A stretch of 64,000 nucleotides of DNA. Origin: Microvirga sp. (GTDB lineage Bacteria > Pseudomonadota > Alphaproteobacteria > Rhizobiales > Beijerinckiaceae). Position 1 is the first letter of the stretch; each line of letters begins with the position of its first letter. The position numbers and the translations under genes are program-made. Under the pieces are notes generated by a model. That model searched no databases. It saw nothing but the letters and a program-made list of their open reading frames with translations, and was not told the origin of the DNA. Shown here piece after piece: positions 55,399 to 63,749 of this stretch. The DNA lies in the NCBI GenBank assembly GCA_029266525.1, contig JAQSWQ010000053.1, positions 43,939 through 107,938 of the forward strand, read 5' to 3'.

Positions 55399-56802
55399 AT
55401 GATCATTCACGAGGACCGGCTGTTTCCGGCCGACCCTGGGAGCCGCGCCGTGGCGCGGCGCCTCTACGAGCCCGTCCGCCACCTGCCGATCATCTCGCCG
55501 CACGGGCATACCGATCCGCGCTGGTACGCTGAAGATAAGCCCTTCCCGGATCCGGCGCGGCTCTTCGTGGTGCCGGACCATTACGTCTTCCGCATGCTCT
55601 ATTCGCAGGGCGTGGCCATGGAGGACCTCGGCATAGCGCGCCGGGACGGCGCTGCGGTCGAGACCGACGCGCGAAGGATCTGGTGGCGCTTTGCCGAGAA
55701 CTACCACCTCTTCCGCGGCACCCCGACCCGGCTCTGGCTCGACCACGCCTTCGCGACGCTGTTCGGCATGACGCGCCGGCTCTCGGCCGAGACGGCGGAT
55801 TTCTATTACGACACCATCGCCGATGCGCTGGCGAAGCCCGAGTACCGCCCGCGGGCGCTGTTCGAGCGCTTCAACATCGAGGTCATCGCCACGACCGAGA
55901 GCCCGCTCGACGAGCTCAAATGGCACCGCATGATCCGCGACTCCGGCTGGAAGGGCAGGGTGGTCACCGCCTATCGCCCGGACGCCGTGGTCGACCCTGA
56001 CTTCGACGGCTTCCGCGACAACGTCGCAAGGTTCGGCGAGCTCACGGGCGAGGACGCGGGCGATTGGGCCGGCTACCTCGCCGCGCACCGCAAGCGCAGG
56101 GCCTTCTTCAAGTCTATGGGGGCGACCTCGTCCGACCACGGCCATCCGACCGCGCGCACGGCGGATCTTGCACCGCCCGCCGCCGAGGCGCTGTTCCAGC
56201 GCGTGCTGAAAGGGCATCCATCGCCCGAAGACGCCGAGCTGTTCCGCGCCCAGATGCTGACCGAGATGGCGCGCATGAGCCTCGACGACGGGCTGGTTCT
56301 GCAGATCCACCCGGGCTCGATGCGCAACCATAATCCATTGGTCTTCCAGCGCTTCGGCCGCGACATGGGGGCCGATATCCCGACCCAGACCGAATACGTT
56401 CGCGCGCTGAAACCGCTGCTCGACCGCTTCGGCAACGAGCCCAGCCTCACTATCATCCTGTTCATGCTCGACGAGACGGCGATCTCGCGCGAATTGGCGC
56501 CGCTCGCCGGGCATTATCCGGCACTCAGGCTCGGCCCGCCCTGGTGGTTCTTCGACTCGCCCGAAGGCATGCGCCGCTTTCGGGAACTGGCGACCGAGAC
56601 GGCGGGCTTCTACAACACCGTCGGCTTCAACGACGACACCCGCGCCTTCCCCTCGATCCCCGCCCGGCACGATGTCGCCCGCCGCGTCGACTGCGCCTAT
56701 CTCGCCGAATTGGTCGTGCAGCACCGCCTCGACGAGGACGAGGCGCACGAGGTTGCCCATGAACTCGCCTACGGCCTGGCGAAGAAGGCATACAAGCTGT
56801 GA
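55399..56802 (+). CDS. uxaC: Glucuronate isomerase
   Basis: 467 residues. [20 protein letters not shown] with the metal His pair, [44 protein letters not shown] and [20 protein letters not shown] are diagnostic of UxaC. Isomerises glucuronate to fructuronate (and galacturonate to tagaturonate). ATG 55399. Confidence 0.97.
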   Translation: MIIHEDRLFPADPGSRAVARRLYEPVRHLPIISPHGHTDPRWYAEDKPFPDPARLFVVPDHYVFRMLYSQGVAMEDLGIARRDGAAVETDARRIWWRFAENYHLFRGTPTRLWLDHAFATLFGMTRRLSAETADFYYDTIADALAKPEYRPRALFERFNIEVIATTESPLDELKWHRMIRDSGWKGRVVTAYRPDAVVDPDFDGFRDNVARFGELTGEDAGDWAGYLAAHRKRRAFFKSMGATSSDHGHPTARTADLAPPAAEALFQRVLKGHPSPEDAELFRAQMLTEMARMSLDDGLVLQIHPGSMRNHNPLVFQRFGRDMGADIPTQTEYVRALKPLLDRFGNEPSLTIILFMLDETAISRELAPLAGHYPALRLGPPWWFFDSPEGMRRFRELATETAGFYNTVGFNDDTRAFPSIPARHDVARRVDCAYLAELVVQHRLDEDEAHEVAHELAYGLAKKAYKL

Positions 56803-56817
56803 GCCGGTTCCCCTCTC

Positions 56818-56921
56818 GGTCATCCCGGCCGGAGCGAAGCGGAGAGCCGGGATCACTGGCGAAGCCGGGCGCTACAGATCCCGGATAGCCGCTGCGCGGC
56901 TTCCGGGATGACCGGGTCCCA
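56818..56921. repeat. REP-like palindrome between uxaC and uxuB
   Basis: GGTCATCCCGGCCGGAGCGAAG ... GAGCCGGGATCAC and AGATCCCGGATAGC ... CTTCCGGGATGACCGGG, two facing hairpins of the CGTCAT-CCCGG family. It ends five bases before the uxuB ATG, so it overlaps its ribosome binding region. Confidence 0.8.
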
Positions 56922-56925
56922 AACC

Positions 56926-58401
56926 ATGCGCCTGAATCTGCACAGCCTTTCGCATCTCCCCGCCGACATCGCCCGCCCCGCCTACGACATAGGCGCGGCC
57001 CGCATCGGCGTCGTCCACCTCGGCATCGGCGCGTTCCATCGCGCGCATCAGGCTGTCTACATCGACGGCCGCCTCGCGGCGGGCGAGAGCGATTGGGCGA
57101 TCTGCGGCGCGAGCCTGCGCTCGCCCGACACCTCGGACGCGCTCGAGCCGCAGGACGGGCTCTACACGCTCGCGATCCGCTCCGGCCAAGGCGAGCGGCT
57201 GCGGGTCGTCGGCGCGGTGCGCCGTCTGCTCGTCGCGCCCCGAGATCCTGAGGCATTGATCGCCGCCATGGCCGATCCCGCGGTGCGAATCGTCTCGCTC
57301 ACCGTGACCGAGAAGGGCTATTGCCACGACCCCGCCACCGGTGCGCTCCGCGAGGATCACCCCGATATCCTGGCCGACCTCGCGAGCCCGCAGGCGCCGC
57401 GCAGCGCGCCGGGTTTTCTCGTCGAGGCGCTGCGCCGGCGGCGCGAGGCGGGCGCATCGCCGTTCACCGTGCTCTGCTGCGACAACCTCCCAGCGAACGG
57501 CCGCACGGTTGCGGGCGTGGTGCGCCGGCTTGCCGAGCTGCGCGAGCCTTCGCTCGGGCGCTGGATCGCCGACGAGGTCGCCTTCCCCTCGACCATGGTC
57601 GACCGCATCGTGCCCGCGACCACGGAGGAGGATCGCGCCGCGGTGGCGGCCCGCCTCGGCCTCGATGACGCTTGGCCGGTGACGGCCGAGCCCTTCACCC
57701 AATGGGTGGTCGAGGACCGCTTCCCGGCCGGGCGGCCGCGGCTCGAGGAGGCGGGCGCCGAGATGGTGGCCGACGTCGCGCCGTACGAGCTCATGAAGCT
57801 GCGCCTCCTCAACGGCAGCCATTCGACATTGGCCTATCTCGGCTATCTGGCCGGCTACGACACGGTTTCGGACGCGATCGCCAACCCGGCCTTTGCCCAC
57901 CTCATCCGCGGCCTCATGGACGAGGAGGTCACGCCGACGCTCGCCGTGCCGCCCGGCGCCGATCTTGAGCGCTACAAGGCCTCGCTCCTCGAGCGCTTCG
58001 CCAATCCGGCGCTGAAGCACCGCACCTGGCAGATCGCCATGGACGGCTCGCAGAAACTGCCGCAGCGGCTGCTCGGCGCGATCCGCGATCGCCTGGCCGC
58101 CGGCGCGCCGATCCCGCGTCTCGCCTTGGGCGTCGCGGCCTGGATGCGCTACGTGCTCGGCGTCGACGAGCAGGGCAAGCCCATCGACCTCCGCGATCCG
58201 ATGAGCGCCCGCCTGCTGGACCTCGCGCAAGCCGCCGGTCCCAACGCAGAACGCCTCGCGCCGGTGCTTCTGGAGGTCCGCGAGATCTTCGGGGAAGACC
58301 TCGCGCGCGACCCGCGGTTCGCGGCGGCGGTGGCGGAGGCGTTGCGGGGCTTGCTGGCGAAGGGGGCGAGGCGGGTGGTGGAGGAGGGCGCTCCGGGCTA
58401 A
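56926..58401 (+). CDS. uxuB: Mannitol dehydrogenase family protein, probable fructuronate reductase
   Basis: 491 residues. NAD-binding N-terminus IGVVHLGIGAFHRAHQAVYI, CCDNLPANGRTVAGVV, and the catalytic helix ELMKLRLLNGSHSTLAYLGY with Lys, Asn and His of the long-chain polyol dehydrogenase family. With uxaC and manD beside it, reduction of fructuronate to mannonate is the likely reaction. ATG 56926 has only REP sequence upstream and no clear Shine-Dalgarno. Confidence 0.9.
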   Translation: MRLNLHSLSHLPADIARPAYDIGAARIGVVHLGIGAFHRAHQAVYIDGRLAAGESDWAICGASLRSPDTSDALEPQDGLYTLAIRSGQGERLRVVGAVRRLLVAPRDPEALIAAMADPAVRIVSLTVTEKGYCHDPATGALREDHPDILADLASPQAPRSAPGFLVEALRRRREAGASPFTVLCCDNLPANGRTVAGVVRRLAELREPSLGRWIADEVAFPSTMVDRIVPATTEEDRAAVAARLGLDDAWPVTAEPFTQWVVEDRFPAGRPRLEEAGAEMVADVAPYELMKLRLLNGSHSTLAYLGYLAGYDTVSDAIANPAFAHLIRGLMDEEVTPTLAVPPGADLERYKASLLERFANPALKHRTWQIAMDGSQKLPQRLLGAIRDRLAAGAPIPRLALGVAAWMRYVLGVDEQGKPIDLRDPMSARLLDLAQAAGPNAERLAPVLLEVREIFGEDLARDPRFAAAVAEALRGLLAKGARRVVEEGAPG

Positions 58402-58498
58402 GCCTCTCATCGTTACGCATGAACAAGCCTTGCAAGAGCCTGCTGCTACCGCTCGGTGCCGAGCAGACCGGCCGTAACTCCGCGAGGCCACGCGCCCG

Positions 58499-59938
58499 TC
58501 ACCCCCCGAAATACGCGTCCCACATCAAATTCCGGAACAGCAGCCCCGGGTCGTAGTGGCGCTTGCGGGCGGCGAACTGGGCGAGGTTCGGGTAGGCCTT
58601 CTCGACCTGGTCGCGGCGGGCGTGCAGGCGGTAGGGGAGGTAGAAGCTGCCGCCGAGCGCGATGACTTGGTCGATCAGTTCCTCGGTCAAGCCCAGCATC
58701 TTCTCATCGGCCTTCGGCGTGATGCCCTGCGAGAACGACATCACCGCTGCGATGCGCGGCGTCGGCGCGAAGGCGAGGATGCTCGAGCGATCGGCCGCGA
58801 CGTAGCGCAGTGTGACGTTCAGGAACTCGGGGTCCCGGCGGGCGAACACGTCGCGGCAGGCGGCTGTGAAATCAGTGAGCCGCTCCGGCGGCAGGAAGTA
58901 TTCGTGCAGGATGTCGGTGCGGGAATCGTCCTCGTCGGCGAGGTTTGAGACCGGCTCGTTGAGGAGCGTGTTGCGGGTCGCGACCGAGCCGAGGGCCGGG
59001 CCGGCGACGGTCTCGGCGATCCAGCGCACGCGCTTTGCCGTCTCGGAGCCGATCTGGGCCCGATAGACCCTGCGCGTGATGGTCGAGGCCGCTCCGCCCG
59101 CCGGCGGCAATCCGCTGGCGGACGCCGGCTGCGGCCGGTACGTCACCATCAGCGCCTGTTCCATGAGCCCCTGCGCCGCGACTGAAAGCCGGCCATAGGC
59201 CATGCGCACGGCATCGTCCTGCACCGCAGCGACGAAGCGCGACGCGAACTCGCCGGCGGCCATCGCCTCGAACCGCGCCTTGAGCAGCGCGTTCGGCACC
59301 ATCTCCGCCTCGAGCTCGAGGATCACGCCGAACAACCCGTAGCCGCCCATGGCGAGGCGAAAAAGCTCCTCGTTCTCGGCGGGCGAGCAGGTCAGGATGG
59401 TGCCGTCGGCGAGCATCAGGCGGATCGCCCGCACGGTCGAGCCGAAGGGGCCGTAGGGCACCGGCCAGCCATGCGCGTTGACCGAGAAGGTGCTGGCGAC
59501 GCCGAAATCGTGATTCGACTGCATCACCGCCGGCGAGAAGCCGAGCGGGTCGAGCGCTGCGATCACCGTGCGCCAGCGCGTGCCGGCATACGCCCGGAAG
59601 GTCCCGGCCGCACGGTCCGGCAGGCAAGGGTCGTCGGCCAGGGTGATAGCGGTCGCATCGCGGGCAAGGCTCTGGCCGCCCATGGAGTGCCGCGCCGCGC
59701 CGACCACGACCGGCCGCCGCTCGCTTGCAGCCTCCAAGAGCTCGCGCCGCAGGCGCTCGATGAAGTCCGATTGCGGCTCGGCGCGCGCGAGCCAATGCCG
59801 CACCACCGGCACGGGATTGAGGCGGCTCGCGTCGTTCAGGACCGTCCGCCGCTGCGCCGCCGCCGGCCCGGGGAAGCCCTGTGCAAGCAGCGTAGCCGCT
59901 CCGGTCTTGAGAACCGCGCGGCGGGTGTGCGAAATCAT
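58499..59938 (-). CDS. FAD-linked oxidase, aldonolactone-oxidase-like (Tat-exported)
   Basis: 479 residues. Twin-arginine-like signal SHTRRAVLKTGAATLLAQGF. FAD-binding PCMH domain: PVVVGAARHSMGGQSLARDA, YAGTRWRTVIAALDPLGFSP, GVASTFSVNAHGWPVPYGPF and GGYGLFGVILELEAEM. C-terminal cap with a GGSFYLPYRLHARRDQVEKA region and final HYDPGLLFRNLMWDAYFGG resemble L-gulonolactone/arabinonolactone oxidases and related alditol oxidases. Periplasmic; substrate unknown. Confidence 0.85.
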   Translation of the reverse strand: MISHTRRAVLKTGAATLLAQGFPGPAAAQRRTVLNDASRLNPVPVVRHWLARAEPQSDFIERLRRELLEAASERRPVVVGAARHSMGGQSLARDATAITLADDPCLPDRAAGTFRAYAGTRWRTVIAALDPLGFSPAVMQSNHDFGVASTFSVNAHGWPVPYGPFGSTVRAIRLMLADGTILTCSPAENEELFRLAMGGYGLFGVILELEAEMVPNALLKARFEAMAAGEFASRFVAAVQDDAVRMAYGRLSVAAQGLMEQALMVTYRPQPASASGLPPAGGAASTITRRVYRAQIGSETAKRVRWIAETVAGPALGSVATRNTLLNEPVSNLADEDDSRTDILHEYFLPPERLTDFTAACRDVFARRDPEFLNVTLRYVAADRSSILAFAPTPRIAAVMSFSQGITPKADEKMLGLTEELIDQVIALGGSFYLPYRLHARRDQVEKAYPNLAQFAARKRHYDPGLLFRNLMWDAYFGG

Positions 59939-60045
59939 GGCGATTCGGCTCCGGGAGCTTGCGCAGGCTGGGCTCGGCGGAACACGGGGTCAATTACTCC
60001 TGCCTGGGCTGGCCATTCCCCCGCTCCCACCCTAAACCCCGCGAC

Positions 60046-60945
60046 ATGAGCAGGTCCTTCACCGGCGCCGCCGGCAACCGCCTCGTCGCCAACGAGATCG
60101 GCCACGGCGGGCGCTCCGCGCTGCTGCTGCATGGCGGCGGGCAGACGCGGCATGCCTGGGCGAAGACCGCGCATCGGCTCGCCGATGCGGGATGGGCGGT
60201 GGTCGCGATCGACCAGCGCGGGCATGGCGACAGCGAGTGGGTCCCGGACGGCGCTTATGCGTTCGCCGATTACGCCGCCGACGCCGCGGCCGTGGCGGGG
60301 CGAATCGCCCGGGAGCATGGGGCGCCGCCGGTCGCGGTCGGGGCCTCGCTCGGCGGCATCGCGGCGCTGCTCGCGCTCGGCCGCGCGGCCGAGGAGGGCC
60401 GGGCCCCGCCCTTTTCCGGGCTCGTCCTCGTCGACGTCGTGCCGCGGATGGATCCGCGCGGCGTCGAGCATGTCCAGGGCTTCATGCGGGCGCGCGTCAA
60501 GGAGGGCTTTGCGACCGTCGAGGAGGCGGCCGAGGCGGTCGCTTCCTATCTCCCGCATCGGCCGCGGCCGCGCTCGCTCGACGGGCTCAAGAAGAATCTT
60601 CGACTGCATCCGGACGGGCGCTGGCGCTGGCACTGGGACCCGCGATTCCTCGAAGGCCCGCGCCCGGTCAACGTCGACCGCGCCGCGGTGCAGGAGGCGC
60701 TCGTGCGGGCAAGCCGCGCATTGGCGGTCCCGGGGCTTCTCGTCAGGGGAGGGGCGAGCGAATTGGTCTCGCTCAAGGCCGCGCGAGAGTTCCTTGAGCT
60801 CGCGCCGGGCGCCGATTTTGCGGATGTCGCCGGCGCCCGCCACATGGTGGCCGGCGACCGCAACGATGCCTTCACCGAGGCGATCCTCGGCTTCCTTGAA
60901 CGGCGCTTTCCGGCGCCGCAGCGGACAAGCGCAGCGGCGGAGTAG
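60046..60945 (+). CDS. Alpha/beta hydrolase
   Basis: 299 residues. Oxyanion region LLLHGGGQTRHAW, VVAIDQRGHGDSEW, nucleophile Ser in VAVGASLGGIAAL (about residue 100) and His in VAGARHMVAGDRNDAF. Classic soluble alpha/beta hydrolase; the nucleophile elbow is GASLGG. ATG 60046; a longer open frame begins at 59959. Divergent from the FAD oxidase gene. Substrate unknown. Confidence 0.9.
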   Translation: MSRSFTGAAGNRLVANEIGHGGRSALLLHGGGQTRHAWAKTAHRLADAGWAVVAIDQRGHGDSEWVPDGAYAFADYAADAAAVAGRIAREHGAPPVAVGASLGGIAALLALGRAAEEGRAPPFSGLVLVDVVPRMDPRGVEHVQGFMRARVKEGFATVEEAAEAVASYLPHRPRPRSLDGLKKNLRLHPDGRWRWHWDPRFLEGPRPVNVDRAAVQEALVRASRALAVPGLLVRGGASELVSLKAAREFLELAPGADFADVAGARHMVAGDRNDAFTEAILGFLERRFPAPQRTSAAAE

Positions 60946-61602
60946 CGTACCCGGCAACCGAGAGCCGATGGGGAAGCTCGCATCGCTCATCTCCTCGACG
61001 GTGAGGGCATGCGTCCTCGTTCTCGCGGCCCTGACCGGGTCCGAGGCATGAGGGCCGGGCGGGTCGCGCGGCCCTCGGAACGAGAGGGGAGCGCGGGGGC
61101 CGGCGGTCCGACGCGCGGCGGCCGCGCGCGGAAGACACAGGGCAGGGACAGGGCCAGCCGCCGCATGGAGCGGAACCGGCCGCGGCACCCCGCGCCGCGG
61201 CGCCTTGGTCCTTGGCCTCGCGCTTCGGCCGCTTGCGCGTGCCTTAAGCGCTGTCGCGCGGAGCTCCCGGACGGAACCGGGAGACGGGCGAGGCCGTCCG
61301 CAGGCCGGGTGGCGCGCCCTGGGACCGCGCCAGTGACCGGGAGCGGGGACCCCGACACACCGGGATCGTGACTCCCGGGCTCGGCGCCGCATCAACCCGA
61401 GGCATCGGCCTTTTCGGCCTCAGCCCCGAGCCACCTCGGGGATCGCCCCGCGCCTTTTCGAGCGCGAGCCGTCCCCCGCGATGCCGCCCCACGACCAGAC
61501 ACCTCCGGAGGTGCCCCTCTGCCGGGCGGGACGGGGTATAGTGATCAGGGGGCACTTGGGCCACGAGCGACCTAATGAGGGTGGCCTTCGCGGGCCGCGG
61601 CA
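60946..61602. other. GC-rich non-coding interval with many hairpins
   Basis: 657 bp without a convincing gene between the hydrolase and the Detocs operon. Several self-complementary stretches: GAGGCCGAAAAGGCCGATGCC (minus), ACACCTCCGGAGGTGCC (about 61500-61516), GAGCCACCTCGGGG. TATAGT occurs at 61538 on the plus strand. I could not match it to tmRNA, RNase P, SRP or 6S RNA. It marks the sharp border from high-GC chromosome to low-GC island. Confidence 0.4.
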
Positions 61603-62670
61603 CTAGCTTTGTAGCTGAAACAGCAGCGCTTCGAGTGTCCGAAGAGCGGCGACACTGGCGAAGGCTTGCAGTCGCTTGTGCTTGGCACCGTTTCCAAAAT
61701 CAGCGACACCCTTGATTCCAAGCACGTTCGGGCGCCTACCAAGCGAGGTCACAGCAGCAGTGTAGACACCAAACATCTCCATCTCCAGCCCAAGCGCGTT
61801 GGGGAACCGCTCCAAGACCTCCTCTACCTGCTGAGCTGAAGCCACAACGCTCGATCCGGAGACAAGCAGGCCGTACTTGATTGATGGCAGGTGTCCCTCA
61901 GGCAGCCCGAACTCCTCAAATAACCGCCGTGCTCTTCGCGAGCTGTACTGCTTTCTCAAATATGGAATCACAACGTCGGACGCATTCTCCACGCCTTGCT
62001 GAATGCGCGGATGTAGGTCGGGGTCAATAGAGCGAAAGATTGCCCGGTTACGGAACTCCTCGGAAGAATCGCGTAGGGTGGTATATCTGCCTTCTTCCCA
62101 GCAGGCGGTTTCACGAGCGATGATGATGTCACCAGCATTCGATGGGCTGCTGCAGCGCTCGGTGTGGAAACCACAACACATTCCGAGCATGCACATCAGC
62201 TTGGGTCGAAAGGCTGTGATCGCATTGCTAGCGATTGCAGCCGCCGGCGCCATACCCATCTGCTCCATACACAAAAAAACCACCTCGAGCGCACGGTCGG
62301 TTGAGACTCGCATGCGGCCGATAGCACAATGGTTATGAGGGAAGAACGCCGACCGCCGAACGGGTTCAACAACCCAATGCACTTGCTCTACGATCGGCTT
62401 AAACTCATTTTCATACCGAGCGCATAGGATTACAGCGTCGTAGAAAAAATTGTTCAGGCTGTAGTGGAGCGCCGCGTCTTTAGACTTCGCAAGGTATCGC
62501 AGTTTTGCTGAAATGCGCTCGGCCCATGAGGTATTCGCCTCAGAGTAAACCTCGAGCGCAAACATATTCTCCTGATAGAAATCTCGCTCCTCCTCGGCAA
62601 CGTCCAAGTAAGCTGTCAGTCCGACTACGTGAGCGGGAGCGAAAGTTGCACCGCTCAAAATGCTTGCCAC
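61603..62670 (-). CDS. dtcC: DtcC-like effector: nucleoside phosphorylase (PNP) domain with end of receiver (frameshifted gene)
   Basis: The open frame of 355 codons (GTG 62670) is the larger part of one gene with 62670-62897. Residues 1-65 (ASILSGATFAPAHVVGLTAY ...) are the second half of a receiver domain. From about 120 on comes a phosphorylase-superfamily domain: MLGMCCGFHT (161-170), DIIIARETACWEEGRY, GLEMEMFGVYTAA with the ribose-contact Glu (about 296-298) and GIKGVADFGNGAKH with the likely catalytic Asp 324. In Detocs systems this kind of effector splits ATP to adenine and ribose-5'-triphosphate during phage infection. Low GC, last gene of the operon. Confidence 0.82.
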   Translation of the reverse strand: MASILSGATFAPAHVVGLTAYLDVAEEERDFYQENMFALEVYSEANTSWAERISAKLRYLAKSKDAALHYSLNNFFYDAVILCARYENEFKPIVEQVHWVVEPVRRSAFFPHNHCAIGRMRVSTDRALEVVFLCMEQMGMAPAAAIASNAITAFRPKLMCMLGMCCGFHTERCSSPSNAGDIIIARETACWEEGRYTTLRDSSEEFRNRAIFRSIDPDLHPRIQQGVENASDVVIPYLRKQYSSRRARRLFEEFGLPEGHLPSIKYGLLVSGSSVVASAQQVEEVLERFPNALGLEMEMFGVYTAAVTSLGRRPNVLGIKGVADFGNGAKHKRLQAFASVAALRTLEALLFQLQS

Positions 62671-62897
62671 TATCGCGAGTTGTCTTTGTTCGGAACCCCA
62701 TAGGCACCCGCAGGAAGAACAAGGTCCAAAATCACCACGTCGTAGGATCTTTCCGATAACGTCTTGATCGCCTCGGCATACTCCCTTGCATGAGTGAACC
62801 CAACCGTAAGACCGCTAGCGCCCGCTGAGATGAGAGAGCGCACCGTCCGATATTTCTCGTCATTGTCCTCAACGATAAGCACACGCAACTCACTCAT
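62670..62897 (-). CDS. dtcC: DtcC-like receiver domain, N-terminal half (frameshifted gene)
   Basis: Reads MSELRVLIVEDNDEKYRTVR with the acidic pair E10/D11, and SYDVVILDLVLPAGAYG with phospho-acceptor D58, then breaks off after 75 codons. Adding one G to the GGGG run (CCCC at 62696-62699, plus strand) gives AYGGSEQRQLAIVASILSG and continues straight into the downstream frame, restoring a receiver of normal size followed by the PNP effector (about 430 residues in all). ATG 62897 overlaps the end of dtcB by eight bases. Confidence 0.8.
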   Translation of the reverse strand: MSELRVLIVEDNDEKYRTVRSLISAGASGLTVGFTHAREYAEAIKTLSERSYDVVILDLVLPAGAYGVPNKDNSR

Positions 62898-63348
62898 TTT
62901 CCAGCGCCCCCCGAATTAGTCGAACGAGCTCCTGGTGCCAACCTTCAGACGCAAGGTCCACCGAAACGACACCTGCATAGTTCCTCGGAAAAGACTCTCG
63001 AAGAAGCTCGGCGAGCTCCTGGATTGAGCCGATGCTCAGATAGCCTGGTTGTACAAATACGGCATGCTGCGTTGCAACGATTACCGGCACGGCTATCTGC
63101 TTGCTGCTCATGTACTGAAGAAGCTCTAACCCAGCAAGCGCCACCTTCCGAGCTTCCGACCCCTCCGCGCTTGACACTTGAAAAGTCATATCAAGAATAA
63201 TCACGTCCCAGGAAAAATGCTCCACGTTAGGGTAAGCGGCATTGATATTCCACACGATCTCGATATGTCCCTGAAAGTGCTCCGATATTACGCGACGGAT
63301 TCGCTCCTGTTTTGTAGCATTGTCTTCGACAACGAGGAAGCCTTTCAC
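62890..63348 (-). CDS. dtcB: DtcB-like stand-alone receiver protein
   Basis: 152 residues, a single receiver domain without output domain. Acidic pair in MKGFLVVEDN (E8, D9), phospho-acceptor D53 in DVIILDMTF, and the switch Thr in PVIVATQHAVF. A long insert (QVSSAEGSEARKVALAGLEL) follows the phosphorylation site. In Detocs the stand-alone receiver DtcB soaks up stray phosphoryl groups so that DtcC is not triggered without infection. GTG 63348 overlaps the stop of the kinase gene (GTGA), so translation is coupled. Confidence 0.8.
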   Translation of the reverse strand: MKGFLVVEDNATKQERIRRVISEHFQGHIEIVWNINAAYPNVEHFSWDVIILDMTFQVSSAEGSEARKVALAGLELLQYMSSKQIAVPVIVATQHAVFVQPGYLSIGSIQELAELLRESFPRNYAGVVSVDLASEGWHQELVRLIRGALENE

Positions 63349-63749
63349 AGAAGCACCTTGCGCGCTATTCCGGGTAGCCGCACATCAACGATGTACCTCC
63401 GTGTCTTTGCGGACAGGGGGGGAATCGAGACGTTCACCGCAACGCCGAAAACACGCCCGCATACAGACTGAACTTTTTTGAAGCCCGAAAGCCCTTATCC
63501 CTTAGCCTTGTCGATGGAAGGTTCACGCAAAGAAGCGACGACCGACGCATGCTTCTCCAGGATCTTTGGTGATTCCTTGTCCGAAAAGCTGTTTGCACAC
63601 CGCAGCGTCAAATCATCTCCCTCCGCACTCAGCCGCAAGTCCACCTTAGTGTTCATATCTAAGCCGCTGTACCGAAACGCGTTCGAAATGAGATTGTGTA
63701 TAAGCTCCTGAAAGCCCTCGAAGTACCGTCCGCGGATCGCGGAAATCAC
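63345..63749 (-). CDS. dtcA: DtcA-like histidine kinase, ATPase domain (interrupted by a stop codon)
   Basis: GHKL ATPase part: N box FQELIHNLISNAFRYSG, then a strand region KVDLRLSAEGDDLTLRCANS. At KAKG the frame meets TAA (63495-63497), yet the same frame goes on as GLSGFKKVQSVCGRVFG and IVDVRLPGIARKVLL to TGA 63345. So the stop falls in the middle of the G2 box (expected GxGLSG), where a TAC/TAT to TAA change would explain it. Without the stop this is a normal kinase C-terminus overlapping dtcB by four bases. Confidence 0.72.

Noticed and set aside
62540..62722. 60-codon minus-strand frame overlapping the dtcC break
   Set aside because: Arg/Ser-rich third-frame read; the two other frames there carry the receiver and effector sequence.
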